A stretch of DNA of 64,000 bases from an uncultured Roseburia sp. GTDB lineage: Bacteria; Bacillota; Clostridia; Lachnospirales; Lachnospiraceae. Both the position numbers and the translations under genes were made by a program. Shown here piece by piece: positions 7,518 through 16,453 of this stretch. The notes under the pieces were generated by a model. The model was not told the DNA's origin. It searched no databases and saw only the letters and a list, made by a program, of their open reading frames with translations. Within the stretch, counting starts at the first letter, position 1. Each line of letters opens with the position of its first letter. Where the stretch lies: positions 62,001-126,000 of the forward strand of contig CALWHT010000025.1 in NCBI GenBank assembly GCA_944380515.1. Direction: 5' to 3'.

Positions 7518-9113
7518 ATGCAGTTAAGCAGATTACTTGGGCAAATTTCATACGAAAGCGTGCAGGGGAGCCACGACCTTATCATAACGGATATCTGTTA
7601 CCATTCCGGAAAAGTAAAGCGGGGTTCCCTGTTTGTCTGTATAAGGGGTCAGGAGTCCGATGGACATGATTATATCTGGGATGCGGTAAAGACCGGAGCG
7701 TTCGCGGTGGTGGTGGAAGCGTCCGCCGTGGTGGAGACGAGAAATGAAAAGCTCATTTACACCGATGCCGGTCGCATCAGAATCAATGAGCTTGTACATA
7801 ATTACGGGGTGTCCGTGATTGTGGTAAAGGATACCAGGACGGCACTGTATGAGCTTTCATCGGCGTTTTTTGACTATCCGGCGGAAAAGCTTACCATGAT
7901 AGGAATTACCGGGACAAAGGGAAAGACTACGACGGCCTTTCTGACAGCCGGAATATTGCGGGAGGCGGGCTACCGCGCCGGGGTCATCGGCACGATTTGG
8001 ATTGATACCGGGAGGGATATCATCACTGCCTCCCATACAACGCCGGAATCCTATGATATTCAGAAATACCTGGCGAAGATGGTGGAGAGCGGTTGTGACT
8101 GCTGTGTGATGGAGGTTTCCTCGCAGGGCCTTAAGATGCAGCGTACGGCCGGTATTTTATTTGACATTGGAGTATTTTTAAATATCGAACCGGATCACAT
8201 CGGAAAAGGAGAGCACGCGTCTTTTTCGGAATACCTGTACTGTAAAAGCCGGCTGATGCGCCAGTGCCGCATCGGCATTGTCAACAGGGATGACTCCAAT
8301 GTGGATAAAATATTAAAGGGACATACCTGCAGGGTGGAAACCTTTTCCGCAAAAGAAGGGGAGGTATTGACGTATCCGGCGGATGTCACGGCGGAAAAGC
8401 TGTCGTATTATATGATAAAGGGAAAGCTGTACAGCTGTTTTGAAGTCCGCTGGAACAACTGCCTTCCGGGGGAGGCCGGAACCTGGAACGGAAGAACCCT
8501 TTCTCTTCAGATGCAGCTTCCCGGGGCCTTTAACGTATCGAATGCGCTGGCTGCCGTTTCCATCGCGAGTCATTTCCATGTGACGGAGGGACAGATCAAG
8601 CGGGCGCTGCGGAGGCAGGCGGTGCCCGGGCGCTGTGAAAACGTGGGGATATCCGATGATTATGTATTTTTGATTGATTACGCGCACAATGAGATGAGTC
8701 TTCGGAACCTTCTTATGACGCTGAGGGAATTTCATCCCGCCCGGCTTGTCGTAATTTTCGGATGCGGCGGAAACCGTTCGCCCTTAAGGCGTCAGAGGAT
8801 GGGAGAGACGGCGGGACGCATGGCGGATTTTACCATACTGACCTCCGATAATCCAAGATGGGAGAACCCTGAGCGGATTCTTGACGACATCGAGGCGGGC
8901 ATCCGTGGCACTTCGGGGCGCTATGTGCGGATTGCAGACCGCAGGGAGGCGGTGGCCTATGCCGTTTCCAACGCAAAGCCGGGAGATATCATCGTACTGG
9001 CGGGCAAGGGGCATGAGGGTTATCAGGAAATACGCGGCGTGAAATATCCCATGAGCGAGCAGGAACTGGTGGAGGACGCGTTAAAAAAGAAGAGGAATCA
9101 CACATACGGATGA
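7518..9113 (+). CDS. murE: MurE-type Mur ligase (UDP-MurNAc-tripeptide synthetase), copy 1
   Basis: This 531-residue cytoplasmic ligase would add the third amino acid to UDP-MurNAc-L-Ala-D-Glu using ATP. It has the N-terminal UDP-binding domain, the ATP loop GITGTKGKTTT (about residues 128-138), HTTPESYDI, MEVSSQGLKM, IDYAHNEMSL, the meso-DAP-type DNPR motif (near 444; DNPRWENP) and GKGHEGYQEI (near 496). This is one of two murE-like genes in the window; the other, 46 kb away, lies next to dapF. Compared with that one it has a longer central domain (about 20 residues more). It heads a run leading into priA, 9 bp downstream. Which copy carries the main activity cannot be told from sequence. 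Confidence 0.9.
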   Translation: MQLSRLLGQISYESVQGSHDLIITDICYHSGKVKRGSLFVCIRGQESDGHDYIWDAVKTGAFAVVVEASAVVETRNEKLIYTDAGRIRINELVHNYGVSVIVVKDTRTALYELSSAFFDYPAEKLTMIGITGTKGKTTTAFLTAGILREAGYRAGVIGTIWIDTGRDIITASHTTPESYDIQKYLAKMVESGCDCCVMEVSSQGLKMQRTAGILFDIGVFLNIEPDHIGKGEHASFSEYLYCKSRLMRQCRIGIVNRDDSNVDKILKGHTCRVETFSAKEGEVLTYPADVTAEKLSYYMIKGKLYSCFEVRWNNCLPGEAGTWNGRTLSLQMQLPGAFNVSNALAAVSIASHFHVTEGQIKRALRRQAVPGRCENVGISDDYVFLIDYAHNEMSLRNLLMTLREFHPARLVVIFGCGGNRSPLRRQRMGETAGRMADFTILTSDNPRWENPERILDDIEAGIRGTSGRYVRIADRREAVAYAVSNAKPGDIIVLAGKGHEGYQEIRGVKYPMSEQELVEDALKKKRNHTYG

Positions 9114-9122
9114 GGTGGCAAC

Positions 9123-11342
9123 GTGGCGGAATATGCAAATGTTATTGTAGACATATCACTGGAAAAACTGGATAAGACCTTTCAATACCGCATACCGGAA
9201 CGCCTGTCGGGCGTGATTGGGGTTGGGATGCCGGTGACGGTACCCTTCGGTGCCCGCCGTATGCGGGGATATGTCGTGGAGCTGACCGACACTGCCGAAT
9301 ATGATCCTGAGAAAATGAAGGAAATCCTCTCGGTGGAAGAACGGGGGATTGCCATAGAATCCCAGCTGATTGCGCTCGCTGCGTGGATGAAAAAAAATTA
9401 CGGCGGTACGATGAACCACGCGTTAAAGACGGTGATGCCGATTAAGCAAAAGAAAAAAAGCGTGGAGCGCCGCACGGTCTGCCTTGCCTTACAGCCCTCC
9501 GAGGCAGAAAAAAAGCTTGCGGAATATGAGCGGAAACACAGTACCGCGCGGGCGCGCCTGCTTTCGGAGCTTTTAAAGGAAGGGGAGCTGGAATGGAGCC
9601 TGGTTACACAGAAATTAAATGTGGCGGGCACTGCCGTTAAGGCAATGGAGGCTGACGGCGTGGTACGCATTGTGAGCGAGACGAAGTACCGCAATCCGGT
9701 GGAACGCTTCATGCCGAGGGAGGGAATAAAGGAGCTGAATGAGGAGCAGCAGAAGGCCGTGTGTTCTGTCACGGAGGATTATGATGCCGGAATACGGGGA
9801 ACGTATCTGCTGAAGGGAGTGACGGGAAGCGGCAAGACGGAGGTATATATGGCGCTGATTGCGCATGTGTTAGAGCAGGGGCGTCAGGCAATTGTGCTGA
9901 TTCCGGAGATTGCACTGACCTATCAGACGGTCCTGCGGTTTTACAGCCGTTTTGGGAGCCGTGTTTCCATCATGAATTCCAGGCTTTCCCCCGGAGAAAA
10001 ATACGACCAGTTCGAGCGGGCAAAAAAAGGCGATATTGATATTATGATTGGGCCGAGGTCGGCGCTGTTTACGCCCTTCCCGGATTTGGGCATCATTATT
10101 ATCGACGAGGAGCATGAGCCCTCCTATAAAAGCGAGACGCTTCCGCGTTACCATGCGAGGGAGACGGCAATCCGGAGGGCCAAAATGGCGGGGGCAAGCG
10201 TTGTGCTCGGCTCTGCGACACCCTCTGTGGAGAGCTATTACCGGGCAATGCGGGGAGAATACCGTCTTTTGGAATTAAGGCGGCGCGTGCTGGAAAAGCC
10301 GCTGCCCGTCTGCGAGATTATTGATTTGCGCGAGGAGCTTTTCCGGGGCAACCGTTCCATTTTAAGCGACCGCCTGTCGGAGCTGATGGAGGACCGCCTG
10401 CGAAAGGGAGAACAGACGATGCTTTTCCTCAACCGGCGGGGGATGTCCGGCTTTGTCTCTTGCAGAGCCTGCGGTCATGTGATAAAATGTCCGCATTGCG
10501 ATGTGTCTTTAAGCCAGCACGGCGGCGCGCAGGAGGGCAGGCTCGTCTGCCATTATTGCGGCTATGAAGAGCCGGTTCCGAAGACCTGCCCGGCCTGCGG
10601 ATCAAGATACATCAGCGGCTTTAAGGCGGGAACGCAGAAAATCGAGCTGATTGTAAAGCAGCGTTTTCCCGGAGCCCGGGTGCTGCGCATGGATATGGAC
10701 ACGACGCGGAGCAAGGAGGGGCACGAGCAGATTTTATCGGCCTTTGCCAATCGGGAAGCGGATATTTTAATCGGGACGCAGATGATTGTAAAGGGACATG
10801 ATTTTCCCGATGTGACGCTGGTTGGCGTGCTTGCGGCGGACTTGTCGCTGAATGTCGGGGACTATCGCGCGCCGGAGCGGACCTTTCAGCTTCTGACGCA
10901 GGCGGCGGGACGCGCCGGGAGAGGAGAGCGGCCCGGAAATGTCGTGATACAGACCTACACGCCGGAGCATTACAGCATCGTAACCGCAAAAGAACAGGAT
11001 TACGAGGCGTTTTACAGACAGGAAATCGAATACCGCAGGCTGCTTCGATATCCGCCGGTGTGGAATCTGCTTTTAATACTTGTCACATCCGCAGAGGAGG
11101 CGGCGGCTGCACGGGCGGCAGAGGCGCTGGCGGATAAAATAAAGAGCGGCGGGAATTTGCTTCCAATCGGCCCTGCGGACGCGCCTGTTGCAAAGATTTC
11201 GGATATATACCGCAAGGTAATCTATATAAAAACAGAAGACTACCGGACACTGGTGGAAGTGAAGGATGTGCTTGAGGATGACATCAGAGAGAACGGCCTT
11301 TTTAAGGAGGTGTCGGTTCAGTTTGATTTCAATCCCCTGTGA
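9123..11342 (+). CDS. priA: Primosomal replication restart helicase PriA
   Basis: The 739-residue DEAH-type 3'-5' helicase reloads the replisome at stalled forks. Visible in order are the N-terminal DNA-binding domain, Walker A GVTGSGKTEVYM, Walker B IIDEEHEPSYK, LGSATPSVESY, the eight zinc-ligand cysteines (CRACGHVIKCPHC and CHYCGY...CPACGS) inserted between helicase lobes, and QAAGRAGRGERPG (motif VI). It starts at a GTG with GAGGTG just upstream. The order priA-def-fmt is common in Firmicutes. Confidence 0.97.
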   Translation: MAEYANVIVDISLEKLDKTFQYRIPERLSGVIGVGMPVTVPFGARRMRGYVVELTDTAEYDPEKMKEILSVEERGIAIESQLIALAAWMKKNYGGTMNHALKTVMPIKQKKKSVERRTVCLALQPSEAEKKLAEYERKHSTARARLLSELLKEGELEWSLVTQKLNVAGTAVKAMEADGVVRIVSETKYRNPVERFMPREGIKELNEEQQKAVCSVTEDYDAGIRGTYLLKGVTGSGKTEVYMALIAHVLEQGRQAIVLIPEIALTYQTVLRFYSRFGSRVSIMNSRLSPGEKYDQFERAKKGDIDIMIGPRSALFTPFPDLGIIIIDEEHEPSYKSETLPRYHARETAIRRAKMAGASVVLGSATPSVESYYRAMRGEYRLLELRRRVLEKPLPVCEIIDLREELFRGNRSILSDRLSELMEDRLRKGEQTMLFLNRRGMSGFVSCRACGHVIKCPHCDVSLSQHGGAQEGRLVCHYCGYEEPVPKTCPACGSRYISGFKAGTQKIELIVKQRFPGARVLRMDMDTTRSKEGHEQILSAFANREADILIGTQMIVKGHDFPDVTLVGVLAADLSLNVGDYRAPERTFQLLTQAAGRAGRGERPGNVVIQTYTPEHYSIVTAKEQDYEAFYRQEIEYRRLLRYPPVWNLLLILVTSAEEAAAARAAEALADKIKSGGNLLPIGPADAPVAKISDIYRKVIYIKTEDYRTLVEVKDVLEDDIRENGLFKEVSVQFDFNPL

Positions 11343-11369
11343 GGCTTTTTAAGAATGGAGGAAAATAAA

Positions 11370-11843
11370 ATGGCACTTAGGACAATCAGATTGCAGGGAG
11401 ACCCCGTGCTGACAAAAACATGCAGGGAAATTAAAGAGATGACGCCGAAAATCAAAGAATTGATAGAAGATATGCTCGATACGATGTACGAAGCGAACGG
11501 CGTCGGCCTTGCAGGACCGCAGGTGGGGGTTTTAAAAAGAATCGTGGTGATCGACATCGGCGAAGGGCCGGTTGTCATGATTAATCCGATGATTCTCGAA
11601 AGCTCCGGGGAGCAGACCGGAGACGAGGGCTGCTTAAGCCTTCCGGGGAAAGCCGGTGTTGTCACGAGACCGGATTATGTAAAGGCAAAGGCGCTCAATG
11701 AAGATATGGAGGAATATATCATCGAGGGTACCGGGCTGATGGCGCGTGCCATCTGCCATGAGCTGGATCATCTGGACGGTCATATGTATACCGAAAAGGT
11801 GGAAGGTTCGCTGCACGACGTCACCTATGAGGAAGCGGAGTAA
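11370..11843 (+). CDS. def: Peptide deformylase
   Basis: The 157-residue metalloenzyme removes the formyl group from nascent N-termini. All three motifs are intact: GVGLAGPQVG, EGCLSLPG and HELDHLDG (HExxH). The frame is open from ATG 11355, but that codon overlaps the GGAGG at 11357-11361. The ATG at 11370 has proper spacing and begins the typical MALRTIRLQGDPVL, so it was taken as the start. It forms the usual pair with fmt, separated by an unusual hairpin-rich 116-bp spacer. Confidence 0.95.
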   Translation: MALRTIRLQGDPVLTKTCREIKEMTPKIKELIEDMLDTMYEANGVGLAGPQVGVLKRIVVIDIGEGPVVMINPMILESSGEQTGDEGCLSLPGKAGVVTRPDYVKAKALNEDMEEYIIEGTGLMARAICHELDHLDGHMYTEKVEGSLHDVTYEEAE

Positions 11844-11847
11844 CGTG

Positions 11848-11941
11848 AAAAATAAGTCGGACGACTTATTTTTGACACAGCATATTTGTGCCGGAGCGTC
11901 ACAAATATGCGCCAAAGGCATTCCGTTGCGCTGAACGCTCC
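11848..11941. repeat. Hairpin-rich palindromic element between def and fmt
   Basis: There are two perfect 11-bp stems: AAAAATAAGTC/GACTTATTTTT (11848-11873, 4-nt loop) and GCATATTTGTG/CACAAATATGC (11880-11910, 9-nt loop). The loop of the second contains GGAGCGT (11893-11899), which is complementary to ACGCTCC (11935-11941), 18 nt before the fmt start. The first stem ends in a T run and could terminate transcription. The combination looks like either an mRNA control element or a copy of a dispersed palindromic repeat. Confidence 0.6.
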
Positions 11942-11959
11942 AGAATGGAGAATCGTATC

Positions 11960-12895
11960 ATGAGAGTCATTTTTATGGGAACACCGGATTTTGCGGTGGA
12001 GACGTTGGAGGAAATCATAAAAGCGGGACATGAGGTGGTGCTTGTGGTATCGCAGCCTGATAAGGCGGTGGGCAGAAGCAGGGCCTTAAAATATACGCCG
12101 GTGAAGGCGTGCGCTGTTTCCCATGGAATCGAAGTGTTTCAGCCGGAAAAAATAAGGGATGCCTCCAGTGTTGCGTATCTGCAAAAATATCCCGCGGACA
12201 TTATGATTGTGGTGGCATTTGGGCAGATTATTTCCAGGGAAATTCTTCAGATGACAAAATACGGCTGCGTCAATGTACATGCATCTCTGCTGCCGAAATA
12301 CCGCGGCGCGGCCCCGATCCAGTGGGCGGTCATCAACGGTGATGCGGTGACGGGCGTCACGACGCAGCGCATGGATGAGGGCATTGATACCGGGGATATC
12401 ATTTTAAAGGAAGAGGTTGAAATCCGTCCAGACGAGACGGGAGGAAGCCTTTTCGAACGTCTTTCCACGGTTGGGGCAAAGCTGTGCGTACGCACGATGA
12501 AAGCCATCGAGGAAGGTACGGCGGTCTATACGCCGCAGAATCCCGCGGAGGCGACGCATACAGGAAAAATTCACAAGGAGCTGGGAAACATTGACTGGTC
12601 GGATGACGCCGGCCGGATTGAATGTCTGATTCGGGGCTTAAATCCCTGGCCCAGCGCCTATACGAGGCTGGATAACAAGACGCTGAAAATCTGGAGGGCA
12701 CAGGTGGTTTCCGACGAGAAGACAGCGGAGCCGGGGTGCATCGTAAAGGTCACAAAGGATGCCATCTGGGTACAGGCGGGCAGCGGGGTGCTCTCGCTCC
12801 TTGAAGTGCAGCTGGAAGGAAAGAAACGAATGACGGCGGAGGCGTTTTTGAACGGCTATGCCGTGGAAGAAGGAACTTATTTGAAACGTGGATAG
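11960..12895 (+). CDS. fmt: Methionyl-tRNA formyltransferase
   Basis: The 311-residue enzyme formylates initiator Met-tRNA with 10-formyl-THF. Its start MRVIFMGTPDFAVETLEEI is canonical and has GGAG 9 nt upstream. Upstream in-frame codons to 11888 fall in the palindromic spacer and were excluded. The catalytic motif region HASLLPKYRGAAPIQWA, GVTTQRMDEGIDTGDI and the C-terminal anticodon-stem domain beginning IRGLNPWPSAYT are present. It works with def upstream. Confidence 0.96.
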   Translation: MRVIFMGTPDFAVETLEEIIKAGHEVVLVVSQPDKAVGRSRALKYTPVKACAVSHGIEVFQPEKIRDASSVAYLQKYPADIMIVVAFGQIISREILQMTKYGCVNVHASLLPKYRGAAPIQWAVINGDAVTGVTTQRMDEGIDTGDIILKEEVEIRPDETGGSLFERLSTVGAKLCVRTMKAIEEGTAVYTPQNPAEATHTGKIHKELGNIDWSDDAGRIECLIRGLNPWPSAYTRLDNKTLKIWRAQVVSDEKTAEPGCIVKVTKDAIWVQAGSGVLSLLEVQLEGKKRMTAEAFLNGYAVEEGTYLKRG

Positions 12896-12906
12896 GAGGA
12901 ATGGCG

Positions 12907-13617
12907 ATGCCTTATTTTTATTATTATTGGGACCCGACTTACATTCTAGTGGTAATTGGCGCGGTGATCTGTCTGCTTGCTTCCGCGAGAGTGAAGTCCA
13001 CCTATAACAAATACGCACAGTACCGGAGCATGAGCGGCATGACCGGAGCGCAGGCCGCGGAGCGCATCCTGCATTCGGCGGGGATTTATGATGTGACCGT
13101 GCGCCATATATCGGGAAACCTGACGGACAATTACAATCCGTCACAGAAAACGCTGAATTTATCGGATGCGGTATATGCGGACACTTCGGTGGCGGCAATC
13201 GGCGTGGCGGCGCATGAGTGCGGACATGCCATCCAGCATCAGCAGGGCTATGTGCCGCTGACGCTGCGCACGGCGATCGTTCCGGTGGCAAATATCGGCT
13301 CCATGCTGGCGTGGCCGCTGATTATCATCGGCCTGCTTTTTACCCGTTCCACCGGGGACGTTCTCATCCATATCGGGATTATCTGTTTTTCACTGGCGGT
13401 GCTGTTTCAGCTCGTGACGCTTCCGGTAGAGTATAACGCTTCCAGCCGGGCGCTTAAGATTCTGGGACAGCAGGGAATATTGGGTGAGAGTGAGCTGCCT
13501 TATACGAAAAAGGTATTGAGCGCGGCGGCGCTGACCTATGTGGCAAGCGCGGCGGCGGCGATTTTACAGCTGCTGCGTCTGGTGCTTCTGTTTGGAGGAC
13601 GAAGACGTGATGACTGA
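12907..13617 (+). CDS. YugP-type zinc metallopeptidase, membrane
   Basis: The 236-residue membrane protein starts with a membrane segment (TYILVVIGAVICLLAS). It carries the zinc protease motif HECGH (near residue 103, AAHECGHAIQHQ), two further membrane segments (MLAWPLIIIGLLF and HIGIICFSLAVLFQ), then LPVEYNASSRAL with the third ligand. This fits the neutral zinc metallopeptidase YugP/DUF2227-like group found in the def-fmt-rsmB operon of many Clostridia. The start at 12907 leaves 7 nt after AGGAGG; ATG 12901 is too close. Its substrate is unknown. Confidence 0.85.
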   Translation: MPYFYYYWDPTYILVVIGAVICLLASARVKSTYNKYAQYRSMSGMTGAQAAERILHSAGIYDVTVRHISGNLTDNYNPSQKTLNLSDAVYADTSVAAIGVAAHECGHAIQHQQGYVPLTLRTAIVPVANIGSMLAWPLIIIGLLFTRSTGDVLIHIGIICFSLAVLFQLVTLPVEYNASSRALKILGQQGILGESELPYTKKVLSAAALTYVASAAAAILQLLRLVLLFGGRRRDD

Positions 13618-14929
13618 TACGGCCAATACCAGAGAACTGGTGCTTGGGATTCTGCTCGCGGTGGAGCGGGAGGAGGCTTACAGTCATCTCGTTATCCGCT
13701 CCGTGCTGGAGAAATACCAGTATTTAGAAAAGCAGGAGCGGGCGTTTATTACCAGGCTTGCCGAGGGTACCATACAGCGGAGGATTGAGCTGGACTATAT
13801 CATAAACCGGTTTTCCAGGGTGCAAACAGCAAAGATGAAGCCGGTCATCCGAAATCTGTTGCGGATGAGTGTCTTTCAAATGAAGTATATGGATTCCGTA
13901 CCGGATTCCGCTGCCTGCAACGAGGCGGTTGCGCTTGCCAAAAAGAAAGGCTTCGGCTCTCTTGCCGGTTTTGTCAACGGCGTGCTCAGAAATATCGCAA
14001 GAAATCTTTCGGACATCTCCTATCCGGACGAAAAGAAAAGTCCCGTGGAGGCGCTTTCCGTCCGGTATTCCATGCCGGAGTGGATTGTGCGCCAGTGGCA
14101 GGAGGCTTACGGAACAGACCGGACGAAGGAAATGCTGCATGCTTTTTTGCAGGAGGCCCCGCTGACGGTGCGTACAAACCTTGCCAAAACAACGCCGAAG
14201 GAGCTTAAGGAGCGCTTTCAGAAGGAAGGCGTGACGGCGGAGCCGTTGGACGAAACAAAATATCCCGGTTTATCCTATGCGTTTGCGCTCTCTTCGTACG
14301 ATTATCTGGGGGCGCTGCCGTCCTTTCGGGAAGGACTGTTTTATGTGCAGGATATAAGCTCCATGATGGTGGCCGAGCTTGCCGCTCCGAAGGAAGGAGA
14401 CAGCATAATAGATGTCTGTGCGGCACCGGGCGGTAAAAGTCTTCATCTGGCGGAGAAAATGAGGGGAACCGGGTGTATCGAGGCGCGGGACCTTACGCCG
14501 GATAAAACGGCGTTAATCGAAGAAAACATACAAAGGTGCGGGGCAGGGAATGTCGTGGTACGGCAATGGGATGCGACGGTGCGAAAGGATGATTCCGTGG
14601 AAACTGCGGACCTTGTGATTGCGGATTTGCCCTGCTCGGGACTCGGCGTTTTGCGTAAAAAGTCGGACATCAAGTACCGCATGAGCGAGGAACAGCAGGC
14701 AGAGCTGGCGGCGCTTCAGCGTAAAATTCTCGATACGGTGTACTGTTATGTAAAGCACGGCGGAGCGCTGATTTATTCCACCTGTACCATCAATCCGCAG
14801 GAGAACGAGGAAAATGTGCGCTGGTTTCTGGAACGTCACCGGGACTTTCTGCTGGAGGATATGAAGCAGATCTTTCCGGGAGAGCATCTGGGCGACGGAT
14901 TTTTCCTGGCAAGGTTAAACCGGCGTTAA
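13610..14929 (+). CDS. rsmB: 16S rRNA m5C967 methyltransferase RsmB
   Basis: The 439-residue protein has an N-terminal NusB-like RNA-binding domain (about 1-130) and a C-terminal SAM-dependent Rossmann domain with VCAAPGGKSLHLAEKM. Two catalytic cysteines are visible, in DLPCSGLGVLRKKSDI and YSTCTINPQENE. It methylates C967 of 16S rRNA. The start at 13610 overlaps the end of the YugP gene by 8 nt, showing translational coupling. The open frame upstream to 13538 is shadow sequence in the YugP gene. Confidence 0.95.
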   Translation: MTDTANTRELVLGILLAVEREEAYSHLVIRSVLEKYQYLEKQERAFITRLAEGTIQRRIELDYIINRFSRVQTAKMKPVIRNLLRMSVFQMKYMDSVPDSAACNEAVALAKKKGFGSLAGFVNGVLRNIARNLSDISYPDEKKSPVEALSVRYSMPEWIVRQWQEAYGTDRTKEMLHAFLQEAPLTVRTNLAKTTPKELKERFQKEGVTAEPLDETKYPGLSYAFALSSYDYLGALPSFREGLFYVQDISSMMVAELAAPKEGDSIIDVCAAPGGKSLHLAEKMRGTGCIEARDLTPDKTALIEENIQRCGAGNVVVRQWDATVRKDDSVETADLVIADLPCSGLGVLRKKSDIKYRMSEEQQAELAALQRKILDTVYCYVKHGGALIYSTCTINPQENEENVRWFLERHRDFLLEDMKQIFPGEHLGDGFFLARLNRR

Positions 14930-14976
14930 AGAAGCAGGCAGCGGTGTAAAGCAGTGTGAAAGAAACGGAGAGACAT

Positions 14977-16023
14977 ATGCAGCAGAACAAAGTTGACATC
15001 AAATCCATGAGCCTGCCGGAACTTACGGCTTACATGGAAGCGATCGGGGAGAAACGCTTTCGGGCAAAGCAGCTATATGAGTGGATGCATAAGAAACAGG
15101 CAGCTTCCTTTGATGATATGACGAATATTCCAAAGGTGCTGATCCAGAAGCTGAAAGAAGACTGCGAGCTGGTGTGCTTAAAGCAGGAGGCGGCACAGGT
15201 GTCGGCAATCGACGGCACTCGGAAATATTTATTTGCGCTTCCGGACGGCAATGTGATAGAAAGCGTGCTGATGCGCTATAAGCACGGCTGCTCCGTCTGC
15301 ATTTCCTCACAGGTGGGGTGCCGGATGGGCTGCCGCTTCTGCGCCTCCACGCTCGACGGTCTGGTGCGGGGACTTGCTCCTTCCGAAATGCTCGATCAGA
15401 TTTACCGCATCGGGCAGGATATCGGGGAGCGGATTTCCAATGTGGTTGTCATGGGAACCGGGGAGCCGCTGGATAATTTTGACAATCTGCTGCGGTTTCT
15501 CACCATTTTGACGGACGAGAACGGGCTTCATATCAGCCAGCGGGGCGTCACGGTTTCCACCTGCGGAATCGTTCCGAAAATGCGGGAGCTCGCGGACAAA
15601 AAGCTTCAGATTACACTGGCGCTTTCCCTGCATGCATCCTCACAGGAGCGGCGGCGTGAGCTGATGCCTGTGGCGAACCGCTACGAAATCCATGAGGTTG
15701 TGGAAGCGTGCAGATATTATTTTGCGCAGACAGGCAGGAGAGTCACGTTTGAATACAGTCTGGTGGGCGGTGTCAACGACACGGATGAGGATGCCGTGCG
15801 TCTGGCGGAGCTGATTGCAGGGCTGAACTGCCATGTCAATCTCATTCCGGTCAATCCGATTCGGGAAAGAGACTACGTGCAGCCCGAGCGGCGCGCCATC
15901 CTCAATTTTAAAAATAAACTTGAAAAAAACGGAATTAATGTTACCACCAGACGTACCCTTGGCTCAGATATAGATGCGTCTTGCGGACAGTTGAGAAAGA
16001 AATTTATGGATAATCAAAAATAG
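14977..16023 (+). CDS. rlmN: Dual-specificity 23S rRNA/tRNA adenine-C2 methyltransferase RlmN
   Basis: The 348-residue radical SAM enzyme methylates A2503 of 23S rRNA and A37 of tRNAs. It has the cluster motif CRMGCRFCAST (CxxxCxxC), MGTGEPLDNFDN, the second methyl-accepting cysteine in DIDASCGQL near the C-terminus and HVNLIPVNPI. The start ATG 14977 has CGGAGAG upstream; a GTG at 14956 is possible but less typical. A2503 modification affects the peptidyl-transferase antibiotic site, also protected by the Lsa-type gene at 60.7 kb. Confidence 0.96.
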   Translation: MQQNKVDIKSMSLPELTAYMEAIGEKRFRAKQLYEWMHKKQAASFDDMTNIPKVLIQKLKEDCELVCLKQEAAQVSAIDGTRKYLFALPDGNVIESVLMRYKHGCSVCISSQVGCRMGCRFCASTLDGLVRGLAPSEMLDQIYRIGQDIGERISNVVVMGTGEPLDNFDNLLRFLTILTDENGLHISQRGVTVSTCGIVPKMRELADKKLQITLALSLHASSQERRRELMPVANRYEIHEVVEACRYYFAQTGRRVTFEYSLVGGVNDTDEDAVRLAELIAGLNCHVNLIPVNPIRERDYVQPERRAILNFKNKLEKNGINVTTRRTLGSDIDASCGQLRKKFMDNQK

Positions 16024-16049
16024 ACTTTGTACCTGTTTCATGTTATAAT
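16021..16049 (+). promoter_or_regulatory. Promoter of the AT-rich mini-cassette
   Basis: TAGACT (16021-16026) overlaps the rlmN stop; a 17-bp spacer and a perfect TATAAT (16044-16049) follow. The -35 is weak and the -10 strong. Confidence 0.5.
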
Positions 16050-16078
16050 TTTTATGTAATCAAAAGGAGTGTGACGGT

Positions 16079-16348
16079 ATGACAGATAATGAATTGTTAC
16101 AAGCTATTTATCATGATACACAAGAGCTGAATAAACGTGTTAGTAATATCGAAAATAATATTGCTGATTTGAAACTTACCCTTGAAAATGAAATCCGTGT
16201 CAATATCCAGCGAGTAGCCGAAGGGCATCTTGACTTATCAAGAAATCTGCATGAAGCCATGAAGCCAAGCAACGAAGTTGAGATGCTGGCAATTAAAGTC
16301 AGGGCATTAGAATCTGAAATAAGGGAACTAAAGCGTAAAATATCATAA
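16079..16348 (+). CDS. Small helical/coiled-coil protein of unknown function in AT-rich cassette
   Basis: This is an 89-residue, wholly helical and charged protein. Heptad-like patterning runs through residues 10-45 (ELNKRVSNIENNIADLKLTL) and again at the C-terminus (VRALESEIRELKRKI). There is no signal peptide, membrane segment or cysteine. The RBS AAAAGGAG is good. Base composition is clearly more AT-rich than rlmN and the phosphatase gene on either side. The gene has its own promoter (16021-16049) and terminator (16393-16431). Similar short coiled-coil proteins are common near phage or mobile genes, but nothing identifies it firmly. It looks like a recent insertion into a conserved operon. 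Confidence 0.7.
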   Translation: MTDNELLQAIYHDTQELNKRVSNIENNIADLKLTLENEIRVNIQRVAEGHLDLSRNLHEAMKPSNEVEMLAIKVRALESEIRELKRKIS

Positions 16349-16392
16349 TAAAGAATGTAAAGTCCATTGTACCATCACAATAAATAAACTGT

Positions 16393-16431
16393 AAAAGGAT
16401 AAGTAGTAGTGATAGGCTTGTCCTTTTTTTT
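16393..16431 (+). terminator. Intrinsic terminator of the AT-rich cassette
   Basis: AAAAGGATAAG (16393-16403) pairs with CTTGTCCTTTT (16417-16427, one G-U), followed by more T (to 16431). Confidence 0.75.
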
Positions 16432-16453
16432 ATGTTGTGCTAAAATAGGCAAG

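Noticed and set aside
11888-11959. Longer fmt start at 11888
   Set aside because: The extra residues come from the palindromic spacer and have no RBS; the canonical MRVIFMGTPDF start with GGAG is at 11960.
13454-13687. Large opposite-strand frames over fmt, rsmB and priA (up to 217 aa)
   Set aside because: Shadows of high-GC coding sequence; Pro/Arg/Ser-rich, no RBS, no conserved motif.
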